Positions 25,701 to 37,970 of a stretch of 64,000 nucleotides of DNA are shown here, piece after piece. The notes beneath the pieces were generated by a model, which was not told the origin of the DNA, did not search any database, and was given only the letters and a program-made list of their open reading frames with translations. The stretch is from Lanius collurio (lineage: Eukaryota; Chordata; Aves; Passeriformes; Laniidae), in contig JACBWW010000048.1 in NCBI GenBank assembly GCA_020086605.1, positions 5,813,425 through 5,877,424 on the forward strand, written 5' to 3'. Made by a program: the position numbers and the translations under genes. Every line of letters begins with the position of its first letter. The stretch's first letter is position 1.

Positions 25701-28424
25701 TAGAAAAGTTAACCTCGGCTATTTCCATATTTCATTCCATCTTTTAAACAAGCTTTCTAATTTGGTAGATTAAACATTTGTTTCTCCATCACTTTTTTAT
25801 GTGTTATGTACATTTAAACAGCATCATGGCACTGTATAGAAATCACAGTTTTATAATAGGGAAGCAATTTCTTTGTGTTTAACACAGAGAGAAAAAGTTG
25901 GGGGGTGATGTAAAAACTGTAAAGTACATCAAAAACTTGAAGATGAAAAGTTCCTGTTATATTTTCAAAAAATCTGTCAGTTCCCATGCATCCAAATAAT
26001 GTCTTCTAATATTAATTCAGTTGTTTGGGTTTTTAATTAATAAAGCCAAAACCAAAAGGGTGGACTTTCTTCAATATATTTCAATCTTTTTGGTCTAGAC
26101 AATATTATCTATTCCTCTTTGGGTCCTCAGCAGACTTTAACACACTTTGGCAAAATAGAAGCTGGAAGTCAGGTATATGATGAGAAAACAGCTTTCATTA
26201 ATAAATAAATTATAACAGTTATTGTGTGCATGTAATTAACAGCACATAATTGTACAGTTTATTTAAAAAATTGGTTGTTCATAGCGAATAGTGATTTTAT
26301 GTACTATAGTTTTTCATAGCCTTTGCAAATGATGTTCAGATTGGGGTATGATGAAAAACAAATCTTCTGAACCCTACTGTCAATTTATTTACATAATAAA
26401 TGAGATTATGTAGGAGGCCAAAAAATGCTATATTCTATCACATTGTATTTTAAGGTCATTTTTGTCCATCTGTTGATTTTTGTTTCTCTTATACTTGTGT
26501 TCATATCATTCAGTGTCCATTTCATTTGTATTATGTTTGAGGCACTGTAAAAGATAAAATTTCTTCAGTATTTGAGTTATTACCTTTATGACATTTAAAT
26601 CTCTGCTATATGCTATATTATCAGAAGTAATCATGAGATATGATAAAGTGATTAAAAAGTTCAATCAACAATACTATAAAATACTTTATTTTGAAAGGTT
26701 TAACATGTCTAATAATTCTTTTGTTTATAACTTCTGTTTCATTTTTCAGAAGTCAGAAATAAGTTGTGGGGATATCCTTGCTTATATTTAAAATGGTACA
26801 GATTGATTCAGTTTGTTTAGAAAAATCATGTGCAACAAGTAAATATTATGTGTCTGTTATTATTTAAAGTATCATTTCTCTATTTTTTTTCTTAATTTGT
26901 ACAATTGCTAAAAATAATAGTCCTTTAAATTCATCTAATATTTTCTCATAATTCCAGTATTAAATATGGTCCAGAAATTTATTAGATAAATTCTATTAAA
27001 AATATGTTTTTCATTTATTCACGGTATTTTTACTGTGCTTTTTCATCTTTTTCTAATATCAAATGTCACTAAAAGAAAACAGAAATGAAATTATATAGAC
27101 ATTGTCAGAGTGTACCCAATTACACCTTAGAAAAATACTTGCATTTTGTTAAGTTTATTATTTTGATGTTCTAATGCTGTCTGTAAGTGAATTGTCATTA
27201 ACATCACGTATTAGAAATCCATTATGAATAAATATTACCAAGGGAAAATACATTTACTTTCCAGAGAAAATAAATAGGGAAAAAATTATATGAAGCAAAT
27301 TTCAGCAATTTAGTACAGTTAAAATATAATATTAAGAGTAATAACACATTCAAAGTTTAAGACCAAAGACAGGATTTATACAGAATTGGATCTTTTTTGT
27401 TATGATAACTTAGCGTTTCAGAATAGATGTATTTTCTTACATTTGATAGTCAGGTAAATAAATAGATATCTCAGACACAGAAATCATAAATATTAACAGA
27501 AATACTAATTTTTAAAAAATTGAGATTTTCTATTCTTCTTTAGTTCTTCAAAGAGAGAATCTTTTAAAGAGAGACAAATTCCTTCTTTCATCATAAAATG
27601 TTTAAAATTTTGGTTTCTCATATAGTAATGAAAGCGAATGGCTAGAACTACATTATCATCACTGTTAACTGGAACACCAGGTAATTTGATTTGTCTCCTC
27701 CATGTGTATTTCTTCTACTGTGTTTTTAATTAATGTTTCATTAAATCTGAGAATAATTCTGGTAATAATTAGTAGTTGGGGAATTTGACAAAAGTTAACT
27801 TAATGAAAGAGAACTTTGGCTAAATATTACTTTTTAAACTCAAAACATATAGATAAATGCCATTTCTTCTCAAGGATCAGCCAAAATTTAGACTTGTGTG
27901 CAAATTTGAGATTTGTTTTATATTATCGTACTTTTTTCCATTTTCTTGTTTTGCTGAAAAGGAGGAAAGGGGCAGAAATAATTGCATGGTTTAGTGATTT
28001 ATTTCTCATCAGTATCACTTCTTAATGCATAAAGAGGTAAGCCATTCAGTAGGTCATCCTTTGCCCTATGTAGGCCTATGCACTTGCATTTCATTTTTTA
28101 CCCTGATAGTTCCTTCACAATCATACAGACTCAGTTCTTAAGAGTAGCACTATAAATCCTCTGATGAAAATATTAATATGGAATATTTATTACAAAAAAA
28201 AAAAAAAAAAGTCTGAAATAATTTTAAACAAATCTCTCTGGTATTTAAAGGCAGATCTGAAGTTTTTTACCAACATTAGAAAATTATCCAAACCAAGACA
28301 TCCATTATGTTCTGGATGAGTGGAGAATTAGAGTACTAAAACCAGTATTGTGGTGGTTGGGCTTCACGTGCCCTGATTCTAAGGTGGTATCACAGGGTTT
28401 GTATTGGGCTGAACCACTTGCCTT
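22712..28424. other. AT-rich unique sequence, no gene recognised
   Basis: No gene, RNA or repeat family recognised over 5.7 kb. The 26.5-27.8 kb part is especially AT-rich. An A run lies at 28194-28210. Confidence 0.6.
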
Positions 28425-28640
28425 GTCAGAAGAGTGGGAGGGATCAGAGATTGTCCAGCTTGGAGAAGAGATGGCTGTGGGGGGGAGCCAAACATCAGAT
28501 CCTCAGTGTCTGCAGGGACGTGGACCCAGTTTCTTCATAACTCTCTGTGGTGAGAGGACAAAGGAAAATGGACATATGTTGGAAAAGAAAACATTCCATT
28601 TGGGTACAATGAAGAGAAAATTCCCAACAGGATGGCAAAG
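28425..28640 (+). mobile_element. possible decayed CR1 fragment
   Basis: The phrase 'cagcttggagaagagatggc' followed by 'gtggggggga' is typical of the CR1 3' region, and 'ctgtggtgagaggacaaagg' would be its next conserved stretch. No 3' terminal repeat is present and the rest is too diverged for certainty. A 107-codon ORF spans it (28348-28671) but does not resemble CR1 ORF2 or another family. Confidence 0.45.
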
Positions 28641-30280
28641 TGATGAAGAAATTTGCTGTAAAACATTCTAAAAGCAAGGGTGATTTTTACGACCTGACTG
28701 GATGTATCATGAGCAGAGCTGAGCAGATCAGACCAACCAGCTCTGACTTCAGGACATCCCTTGCAGCAAGACAGAATAGAGACTTCATGAGTTCCTGTCC
28801 CAGTTGAATTATCCTATGGTCATATGGCTCTGCATTCAAAATACAGGTCAGAGGCATCATGATAACAGCAAAAAAACCCCAAGGAAATCTCACTAAAGAT
28901 GACAAGGTATATTTAGGTGAAACTATCTCTTAAAGCATAATCTATTTATTTTAGAACTTATTTATTTAGAATCTGTAAGATTTTAGAACACTGTATAGCA
29001 GCTATATAGCTGGAAGTACGGACAGGGAAAGAGTGCAATAAACATATATCAACTTGAAGAAACAACAAATGCATCTTTGGTGGACTAACATTTGTACGCA
29101 GTGACAAAAGATTAAATTAGGCATAGGACTACAACATTCAGTCAATTTTTATGCTTGAAATTGTCCTTGCTTGCTAATTTGTCCTTAAAAGGAAAACAAA
29201 TTAAGCTGTTTTGTTTTTTTGATTGCTTGATTTGTTGTGGTTTATTCCCACGTTGCTAATAGTATGCTTAATGATAGTTCTGGTCTGTCAGAGCTTCCTG
29301 GAAAGCAGCCTGGGTTTAGGGGGGGTGGGGTTTTTGTTTGTGCTGTATTGTTTTGGGTTTGGCTGGAGTTTGTTTTGGAGGTTGTTTTGTTTTTTTGGCT
29401 AATGAAATCAAATTAAATTACATGCATCAGATTTAAAGTAGTGCATTAATTGTACTCTAACCACAACTGACATGCTGTAGCTATGGAAACATAGAATTAT
29501 CTTGTTCAATATTTTGTAAATGGTACCGTGAATCTGCAAAGAATCATTGTTTAAAATTTGCATAAATGTCCTACATTTATAAAATTACTGAGAAATGTTA
29601 TCGTGGCAAAATTGTGCCATTTTCTCTTTTCTATTATCACACTAATGTACATGCTCTATTCATGACAGAATTTTCTTTCAATAACATTATATTTTGAGCC
29701 AAGAATTGGCTTCTCTATATAATTTAATTTATTGAATGTCTCTCTATAAAGAGAAGTCTTTGTTTTCCCCTCAGCTAGAGGTATTTACAACAATGAATAT
29801 TCCCTTCTTTCTAACACACTTTCGTCTTTTGCATGGAACAAGATGTTAGAATTCCTGTTTTCAATCTGTCAAATTTACTTTGGAGTGCTTAGAAATTTTG
29901 AATTCTCACACTTGAATTTTCATTATTGTTTTTAATAAGACAGGCCAAGTGTGATAATTTGCAATACTGTATTTCTCATGATTGCTAGTAACAAATATCT
30001 GACTGAAAGGAGTTGATTTTTTTTTCCTTTAAACTCAAGGGCATTCTTTGTTTTATTTAATATTATATATTTTGTTTCTAAGTGGAAATCGAGTATATTA
30101 AATCTTTCTTAACATCAGTAATTGCTGCATGACAGTTTTGATTGTACCAAGCTTACTGTACATCAGTTTTTCGTATCACGATATGAACATTCCCAACCTT
30201 TTTTTTTTTCTTTTGGCTTCTATCTAAGTCTAATTAAGCACTTCACATGGAGATAGGGAGAGAGCACTCTGCTTGTTATC
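28641..30280. other. AT-rich unique sequence, no gene recognised
   Basis: Nothing recognised. A G/T-rich patch at about 29310-29400 contains several G runs in close succession (GGG, a longer G run, GGGG). It might fold as a G-quadruplex, but it is short and has no other context. Confidence 0.55.
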
Positions 30281-30610
30281 NNNNNNNNNNNNNNNNNNNN
30301 NNNNNNNNNNNNNNNNNNNNNNNNNNNNNNNNNNNNNNNNNNNNNNNNNNNNNNNNNNNNNNNNNNNNNNNNNNNNNNNNNNNNNNNNNNNNNNNNNNNN
30401 NNNNNNNNNNNNNNNNNNNNNNNNNNNNNNNNNNNNNNNNNNNNNNNNNNNNNNNNNNNNNNNNNNNNNNNNNNNNNNNNNNNNNNNNNNNNNNNNNNNN
30501 NNNNNNNNNNNNNNNNNNNNNNNNNNNNNNNNNNNNNNNNNNNNNNNNNNNNNNNNNNNNNNNNNNNNNNNNNNNNNNNNNNNNNNNNNNNNNNNNNNNN
30601 NNNNNNNNNN
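30281..30610. other. Assembly gap (330 N)
   Basis: A run of 330 undetermined bases. ORFs reported across it are meaningless. Confidence 1.
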
Positions 30611-30892
30611 TGGGTTTTATGGCTGCCATCATCTTAACTCTGCTTGCCTGGATCTGCAGCATCAAGGATTGAAAGATAAACCATGCTAAATTGAAAAAGA
30701 ATTGGGAAGGAAGAAGCTGAAAAACTAAGTACCAAGACATCAAGGAATAGATAAAAAAGGACTGTGCTGCACAGGACTAAACCCAATCCTATTTCCTGAA
30801 AAAGGTTTGCAGAGGTCTCTCTTGGACAAAGTGGAGGGACTAATCAAGCAAGAGGTAATCTCATACACTGTAGTTGCAAAAATGTATGTGTG
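30611..30892. other. Unrecognised segment between gap and tandem repeat
   Basis: The sequence resumes with a short open frame encoding a hydrophobic stretch (AAIILTLLAWICSIKD, then stop at 30670-30672), followed by a purine-rich region at about 30694-30722. A hydrophobic C terminus followed by a purine tract is reminiscent of the end of a retroviral env and a polypurine tract. That is speculation: the body of any such gene would lie in the gap and no LTR was recognised. Confidence 0.25.
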
Positions 30893-31150
30893 CTGTATTA
30901 TGGATAAGTTGTAGAATGGATGAATAAGGTAAAATGTAAAAATACTGTGTTAGGTAGAGGTGCTGTGCTAAATAAGCATAAATAAGTAAAGTGTGTATGT
31001 ACTGTGTTAGGTAAAAATAGAGTAAGGTGTATAAGTAGTGAGTTAAGTATAAGTAAGTGAACTGTATAGGTTATGCATAAGTATGTATAAGTTGGTAGAA
31101 TGTATAAGTAAGCTAAATGCATAAAAGAGGTGATAAGTAGGTATTAAGTA
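30893..31150. repeat. Degenerate tandem repeat with GTATAAGTA/GTGTTAGGTA motifs
   Basis: Many variant copies of 9-12 base motifs such as GTATAAGTA, ATAAGTAAG and TGTGTTAGGTA follow one another for about 250 bases. This gives the minus strand a Thr/Tyr/Leu/His-rich open frame (30898-31122). The units are too diverged for a single period to be stated by eye. It looks like an old minisatellite. Confidence 0.65.
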
Positions 31151-34100
31151 AAAATTGGAAGATGTGAGTTCCCACATGATGCCCAAAGAGGTGATGCATA
31201 TTTTAGAGTTTTAAAACTTCAGTGTAATCACATTGATTTGTTGTACAGAAGTGCTGAGTTCCTTCATCCATATAGGTGAAATTTGAGATTGCTCTGGCTT
31301 TTGCAAAGAAGAGATACACTTAGAAATAGGTAATTTGTTATTAATTTGGTTTTTGATTCTTCACTTGTTTTCTGTAAAGTACTTTTATTAGAAAATTTCA
31401 GGTCCACAAAATTGTAACTTATTTATGGGCTACTATCTGGCAAAACAAATAAATAAAATCAGATACTAGAATTTACCCCTGAAATTACTGTCTCCCTAGC
31501 ACTTAGCTAAATTTATTGATATGTGTCCATGTAGAAGCTATTTAGAAGAGTTTTTGGGAAAAAAATGCCTTATATTGTCACAATTTATATTTATTCAAGC
31601 ATATCTGGCATAGTGATAAATATTATTTTTTTACCTATTACAAAAGTGAATTTTTCACACTAAATATGGAAGTACTTTTTTTAGCAATATGCACCTAAAA
31701 GCCTTAAATTCCCAGACAGATGTTAAATCTGTGAAACTATGAATCAATTGTCTCAACTCATTCACTGTGGATGATTGCCTATGTAAAGACCTCCTCTAAA
31801 GCATGTGAAATCATTTTATGAATTCTAGGACTTTGGGTGTGGATGTGCATGTAAATAATACCGTATAGCAAGACAAGTTATTCGGTGTCCATCCAAAACC
31901 TATTATAGGAATGAGGTATTCTTATACTAGGAATCTTGTTTTCATCAATCAATGGCACAGATAGGAGAAAATATGTTCCTACTTGTCCCTTCAGATGACC
32001 TCTCTGACAATATTTTTAAAAGTTTCTTCTGAAGTAGTATTAATCAATATAGGCAGTCTAAACAATAAAAATGTTTAGTATTCTTTCACTTCCTTTTAAT
32101 CATAATCAAACTGATTCTAAATCAAAGTTCATTCTGTTCATATAAATTCCTTTGGAACAAGTATTTAGCTGTTTATCCATGGAAAAGGGACACTTGTTAC
32201 TACTTTATTCATGAGAATGTATCAAGTCCACATGGTATTGCTGAGGATTGTAAAGGACCAACCTTCTCCACTTATGAAGAGAGGCTTTGAAATGAAGATG
32301 TAGACAGAATGTTCCAGTCAAGTAAACATCAGCTCATTACTGTAGGAATAAATGAGGTTCTGTCTCTGATAGTGGTCATGGATGTTGAATATCTGTGGTT
32401 GGATCCTATTCATGAGGATCTGGTCCAGCCACTTTTTAAAAAGGGCAGATATGCCAAAGAAGCTACAAAGCTCCTTCAAGTTTCTTATAACTGTCAGCTG
32501 GGTAGTGTAATCCAAGTGAACAGCACCACTGAGGGGATACTTTGGTTTGAAATCAGCTTTGGTTTTTCTTTTGGCCATTAAATACAAAGTTTTACAATCT
32601 TTGATCTTCTGTCCAGCTATTGTCAGACCTTTGCATGAGATAGTAGGTGGAGAAAGACTAAGGGGACAAATATGGTGTTGTAAGAGAGGAAATAATGAGG
32701 AAAGTAGGTGGCTTACAAGGAGACAACACAGAAAACTTTAGTCCACTGAGAACAAGATTTCTGTATCTCATGCTATAGCTAACATTTCGTTGATGTGAAC
32801 TTAGCAATGGCAATTTTTATATCCAGAAAATTACTCAAAATGTTTTGCTGTAGAATGTTTATGGATATAAATTATTTTTGTTTAAATTACATGATTTGTA
32901 AAAAAAATGGAAGTTTCAGAAATTGCAGCATCCTTTGAAATAAAATGAAGTAGAATGTTAATTAGATAGAAGATTTTATGAAGTTCTAATGCAGGCGAGA
33001 TTTAGGAAGCAAGATCTACAGCCAAAATGTGCTTTAAGATAAACAAATTCTGTGACATGTTTTAAAATGTTGCAATCTAATATCTAGCTATGACATTCAG
33101 TTCATTACTCTGTATAATTAAGAAGTAATGTTCTTAGAGGTGGAAAATAAAAAATTTTAAAACCCACAGATTCATTTGAAAACTTGCTGTATTTGGTATA
33201 TACAATAGAGTAGAATTTTTCTCAGACCTGTCCTCATTCCTCAAGTGAGATAAAAAGGCAGAAATATTACACAATATCCTCCCAATTCTTTGCATTGTAG
33301 TAGTTATATGTCCTTTTCATCTGAAAATCTCCTAAGGACTTTCAACTATAGTAGTTTCTTAAAATGTTCTTATGAGAAGCCAACTGGTATTTTTTCAATA
33401 TTTGGGCTCAAAGTTCAGCGTAGAATTTGACAGGATAGTAAACATGTAATGAATAAGAACCTGACTGGAGTGGAAAACTTAAACTAGTATTTGGACAAAA
33501 TTTCCCAGGTTATGTTATGGATGAATTTCTGTTATATTATGCTAATTTACACATATATTTAGCCTTATTTGTTTTGCAGTTGATACCAAAAAACAGCCAT
33601 TTTTTCACCTTTGTTCACAAAGTATAAATTTATGCATTGTTTTTTGTCTTATGAAAGATATGATGTTTGTTCAGTTCTTATGCAAAAGCTTTGACACCTT
33701 TCTACATGTTATGTAAAGCTTTGTCATTAATTTAATTAAAAGAACCAATGCTTTAGCATTTGGTTTTATCCTGGGAGATTCTGAGACTCTGATGTGTAAT
33801 ATGGATTAAAGACATGAAATTATATCATTTATAGAAACATGGAAGAAAAACTTTAAAAGTAAAACTTTTGTTTGAGTTGAGAATTTGAGGTTTTCTGTTA
33901 TTGAAACTGCAGAAAATGGTGAAATATTAAATTATATGAACTGTGATGTATTTCAGAAATGTTTGAAAGGGTATCCTGAATTAACAGGTTTACCACAACA
34001 TAAGGAATGTGTGAGGAAATGGTGGATAAAGCTGTTTGACTACACTGTAATTTCTGCTGCAAATCTAATTTCTTTTCAACTTTCTTTTGAAGTCTAAAGA

Positions 34101-35439
34101 CCTTGATTCGATTATTTCTTTCAATAGTTTCATGGTTTAGAATCCAATCCTGTAAATATATATAAAGTAGCACAAACTTGTCTGAATTTTCAGATAATTT
34201 TGCTAAATAAAACACAGATTAAAAGAAAATGGTTTTATGAGTGGCAGAGAGATGTAAAGATGTAGCTGTAGAGCTATTTATCCTAAGGATGGAGGAATAG
34301 CTTCATAGGGTAAGTTTGCACAGGCTTGCTTTATAAGAGAATGTAGAGCAAACAGTTTGAAAATTAAATTGTTTAAAAATGTGAAAAAAAAGAGAAAAAT
34401 CACATCCTAAAAAAATTACTTGTCACATTTTATTTATTAAAGAAAATTCAGTGGCAATATGGCCATTTTGAAGTTTAACACACCATCTTTTACCTGTTTA
34501 TTTTTTGTCAAAATGATAACACATTGACTTAAAATATTTGTGTAAAAACATACACTAACCTTTTCCAGATACTGTTTTCTTTGAATCCTTACTGTAATAC
34601 TGCGAACCAACATCAATTGAGCCAATTATAAATTGTAGTGACGTAATTTATTCTGTATTTAATTTGGTATCAATTATCTATAAATCATCATAAATCAACC
34701 AGCAAGAAGCAGAACTTCTCTTGCTACTTTGGATGCATCAGTCTGGAGATTAGCATTTCGTCTGTTGAAATTAAATAGTATGTATGCCAATATGTTTCAT
34801 TTATTGCTGTACTTCAGTAGCAAACTATGAACCACAATATGTTTCAATATTAAGGACAAAAAAATACAATACTGTACACAGCTGCAGTTCTGCTGACAAA
34901 TGATCAATGTAGAGTCACTCTCCAGGGTCAAAGATGTTATTTGAAGGTGATAATGCAAACACCTAATAAATCATGTTATAAAAAAAAAAAAAGGAAAGAA
35001 ATTCAAGTTAAAGCGCATTCGGAAAACTGAAGTAAAAGATTTGCCCCTCTTGAATTTAAGCTGCTGACAATTTTAAGACAATAGAAAAAGATAACAAACA
35101 ATGTTTAGAGCACCATTCAGGTGGCACTCTAGAAAATCTGAGAGGCAAAATGTTGGCAGAACACTAGTTTCAATTTCCTCTCTATCAGAATGGCCAATAT
35201 TCATGGAAGACTTAGACTATCGGTCCTCAAGGAAAAAAAAAAAATTGTAAAAAATATTATGTAGTGTTTCAACAACTAACTGATATTGAAGACTTGCAGA
35301 CACTGAGATTTCTACAACATTCTCTCCAAATTAAGAAATACTGCTGGATTAGAAGGCATAGTTAGTCCATTATGAAACTGTTGGTGCTTATCTCAGTCTC
35401 TAAATTGGATTCATTCCTTGATACAGTAATGTTTTTGGA
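31151..35439. other. AT-rich unique sequence, no gene recognised
   Basis: No gene recognised. At 32309-32587 both strands are open for about 90 codons over the same stretch, but neither product resembles a known family. A runs occur at 34979-34992 and 35231-35243. Confidence 0.55.
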
Positions 35440-35520
35440 ATACAAACAGCACTGTGCTTTGCACAAGTCCAGGTAAATGGCATCAGTGGCGCTTTCCCTC
35501 ACCCACAAACTCTCTAGCAT
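35440..35520 (-). mobile_element. possible antisense CR1 remnant abutting an LTR
   Basis: The plus strand has 'gcacaagtccaggtaaatgg' followed by 'catcagtggcgctttccctc', which resembles antisense text I associate with CR1 copies carrying a longer 3' region. It stops where the LTR at 35521 begins, as expected if the provirus inserted into it. Short and diverged, so uncertain. Confidence 0.35.
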
Positions 35521-36044
35521 TGTCATATGTCTTAAGTTACAATATAACATGTAACCAAAAGTATGTATTCTATCACCATCTGTTAAAAACAGGTGTGACC
35601 ACGTTTTTTCTCTCTTCCATGACACATCCCTGGTAACTGCCTCCAGAGTGATATCTTCTGTTAATGGGCCATCCAGCCTCACTGCATGACTCAAAATTAC
35701 ATCCTCCCATTGTGAAATATTCCACGCAGGGGGAGGAACCAAGCATTCCTACCTGGATATGGTCTGTGGTTTGGAACACCACAGTCAGCCCCTACCTACT
35801 GCATTCCCAGAGGGCAAGAGTTACCACTGGACCTTCAGAGGAAGACCAGACCTTTTACAGGATCACTGCTTCAACAGAACCTTCTCATGTGAAATGCTAC
35901 CACCACTCTGACTACCAGGGTGTCAGGTTGTATCCCGACTCTGTCAGTGTTCTTGTGCTGTTACATTTATTTTAGTTTTCCTATTAAATTATAAATTAAA
36001 TTCTGACTCGCCATCTCCCACTGGTTTGTTTTCAAACTAGTACA
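35521..36044 (+). mobile_element. 5' LTR of a defective endogenous retrovirus
   Basis: A 524-bp segment begins with TGTCATATGT and ends with ACTAGTACA (TG...CA ends), five bases before a primer binding site. It holds an ATTAAA polyadenylation-type signal at 35983-35988. The text resembles LTRs of avian endogenous retroviruses. No matching 3' LTR lies downstream in the window, so the provirus is 3'-truncated. I could not confirm a target-site duplication because the 3' end is missing. ORFs on both strands within it are shadows. Confidence 0.85.
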
Positions 36045-36049
36045 TATTT

Positions 36050-36067
36050 TAGTGCCCAATGTGGGGT
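36050..36067 (+). promoter_or_regulatory. Retroviral primer binding site, tRNA-Lys type
   Basis: The sequence TAGTGCCCAATGTGGGGT matches the complement of the 3' end of tRNA-Lys (TGGCGCCCAACGTGGGGC) at 14 of 18 positions, and the next bases (TCGAA) continue the match. All four differences are transitions in the C-to-T or G-to-A direction, as expected from neutral decay. It lies five bases after the LTR end, where reverse transcription would start. Confidence 0.85.
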
Positions 36068-36122
36068 TCGAAGTGAGAGAAAGTCAGAATTATGATTTTG
36101 TATTAACCGAAACCTATACACC

Positions 36123-36374
36123 ATGGTGCTCAGCTTGTCTATGTGGGTACTGTACCATGCTTTCTATATTTTTCCTTGCATGGGGAACTACCTGCCTGTT
36201 GTATTGCTCCTATTGAGACCAGGGAATAGTATGGGAATTGCTTTATTGGTTTATTATGTCTATTGCATGACAATCTGTGAGACAATGAATGCCATTCAGA
36301 ATATATATCCAATTTTGTATGGCTGTCCCATTCTGAGATGCCATATCTGGGATCTCCTCAGCAGTCACATCTAG
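36123..36374 (+). CDS. Hydrophobic leader ORF of the endogenous retrovirus (83 aa)
   Basis: An uninterrupted 83-codon frame begins 55 bases after the primer binding site, at an ATG in a strong translation context (A at -3, G at +4). The product is very hydrophobic, with at least two probable membrane segments (around residues 18-33, including LPVVLLLL, and around 38-49, GIALLVYYVYCM), several Cys and Tyr, and no signal for a known domain. It lies between the primer binding site and gag, where exogenous retroviruses usually have only an untranslated leader. It is open while gag just downstream is broken in several places. This may be chance for 83 codons, or it may be the N-terminal leader of a membrane-targeted Gag. 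I do not assign a function. Confidence 0.4.
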   Translation: MVLSLSMWVLYHAFYIFPCMGNYLPVVLLLLRPGNSMGIALLVYYVYCMTICETMNAIQNIYPILYGCPILRCHIWDLLSSHI

Positions 36375-36507
36375 CCCCTGGGAGGAAGAGTAGAGAGTGG
36401 TTTCTTCCAGCCTTTCAGGCCAGGCATAGCAATTTTTGAAAATATTAAGTTCCCTCTGGATGTTAAGGATAGCATAACCTTGTCAGTTCTGTTTTCTTTT
36501 TTTCTCT

Positions 36508-37794
36508 ATGACCTGCACTATGTACACCATGCTTAGAATCAGAGCTATGGCACAGCATTCTCATGTTGAGAGGGAGAAAAGCAGCAAAACAACAGGTACC
36601 ATGTCGATGCAAAACATCAAAAAGAACAAAGGAACCAAAGGAGCTATCAGTGCCTCCACACAAGCCCACACTGAACCAAAACAGCCTAAACTGGTAGCAG
36701 TTGCCCCCATTCAGAAGAAGAAATCAAAAAGCAAATCAGTCAATAGTGGCTGATGAGGATGCAGCAGGACCTTCGCACCCAGCAGAAGAGACAGAGCCAG
36801 AGATCATCACTCGGTCGCTATCCCTGGGTGAGCTGCGTGACCTGCAGAGGGAATTCACCCGCCAGACAAACGAGTCCATCCTGACCTGGCTGCTCGGCAT
36901 CTGGGACACTGTGGCCAATGACACCATTCTTGATGGAAGTGAGGCCAGGCAACAGGGATGTCTGTCCTGGGATGTGGTTATTGACCAGGGGATCGGGAGA
37001 ACCCAAGAAACTCTCAGCCCCTGGCAGTGACTGTTGGCAAGTGTACATGACAGAAACCTTTGTAAAGAAGACCTCCAGATACACCAAGGAAAATGGAGCA
37101 CAGTGGAACAAGGTATTCAATGCCTGAGGGAATTCACTGTGCTGGAGATAGTTTTCTTGGAAGATGAGAGATTCCTCAAGAACCCAGATGGTGTCCAGTG
37201 CACGTCACAGGTGTGGTTGAGTTTTGCACGCCTTGGACAGGAGAGGTACTCCTGTTACCTGGCAACGCTGCAATGGAGGGAAGGACAGGTAAAGGTAGGC
37301 ACGTTGGTCAACAAAGTAAGAATTTAAAAGGACACCGTCACCCCCCTACTACACACCCATGTCTCTTTGTGGAAACAAAACTGGCAGGACACAGCTAGAG
37401 ATTGGAAGAGAAAATTGAAGAAGGCCACCAGAAATTGAGAAAGGAGCTTAAGGAAGGAATTTACCAAATCTCACCAGAACCAACAAGAGTCTCTGCCATT
37501 AGGAGCAGACATCCCTTAGCCACAGAGAGAGGATACACTGCACAAGGTTCTTTTCCCCAGGAGCATGGAGAAGGCATGAGGAAGTGGGATGGAAAACCTA
37601 TCTCATCCTTAGCAGCCTGGGTACATCTTATTAAAAAGAGGAACACCTTCCACAAGAAACTCATCAATGCAGCTCTTGTCTCTCATGCACAGAACTCCAG
37701 ATGGTATAGGAATGATAATATGACTGATCCTCCTGAAGGGACCTCAGGAACATATTTGCAGAAGGAGAGCAACATGCACCATGACCAGGATTAA
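36508..37794 (+). pseudogene. gag: Broken gag-like region of the endogenous retrovirus
   Basis: Several frames together carry a gag-like reading. The first (36508-36753) is Lys/Thr/Gln-rich and ends in a basic KKKSKSKS stretch. The frame then shifts near 36745 to one reading SLSLGELRDLQREFTRQTNE, a charged helical segment followed by a Trp-rich part (TWLLGIWDTV). An in-frame TGA at 37028-37030 interrupts it. The same frame continues to 37327, another shift occurs near 37320-37345, and a further stop at about 37396-37398 precedes the last open part (37402-37794), which starts with a Glu/Lys-rich helix (LEEKIEEGHQKLRKELKEG). With two or more shifts and two stops it cannot make a full product. 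The type resembles avian ERV-L/ERV-K-like gag genes by memory only. No clear zinc knuckle was seen. Confidence 0.75.
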
Positions 37795-37870
37795 GAGGGG
37801 CCCTGCCTCTAGCCAGGTAGAGGAAAGGGACAATCGGATCTATTGGACTTTGTGGATCTGATGGCCTGGC

Positions 37871-37970
37871 ATGTCTGACTCACAAAGACATATGGCTTTG
37901 GTTGACACTGGTGCTCAGTGTACCCTGATGACATCTAGGTATGTGGGAGCAGAATCCATTTCTATTTCTG
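37871..37970 (+). pseudogene. pro: Truncated retroviral aspartic protease (pro)
   Basis: The frame contains ALVDTGAQCTLM, the active-site loop of retroviral aspartic proteases (D-T/S-G with hydrophobic flanks). It is in a different frame from the last gag block, as is common at the gag-pro boundary. Similarity ends near 37970. The rest of the ORF to 38059 reads unrelated sequence, so the provirus is broken here. No reverse transcriptase, integrase, env or 3' LTR follows. Confidence 0.8.

Noticed and set aside
30247..30743. ORFs of 138-155 codons
   Set aside because: Almost entirely undetermined bases of the assembly gap.
32309..32587. About 90 codons open on both strands over the same segment
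   Set aside because: No recognisable domain on either strand, no splice or promoter context, and length within chance for a 64-kb window.
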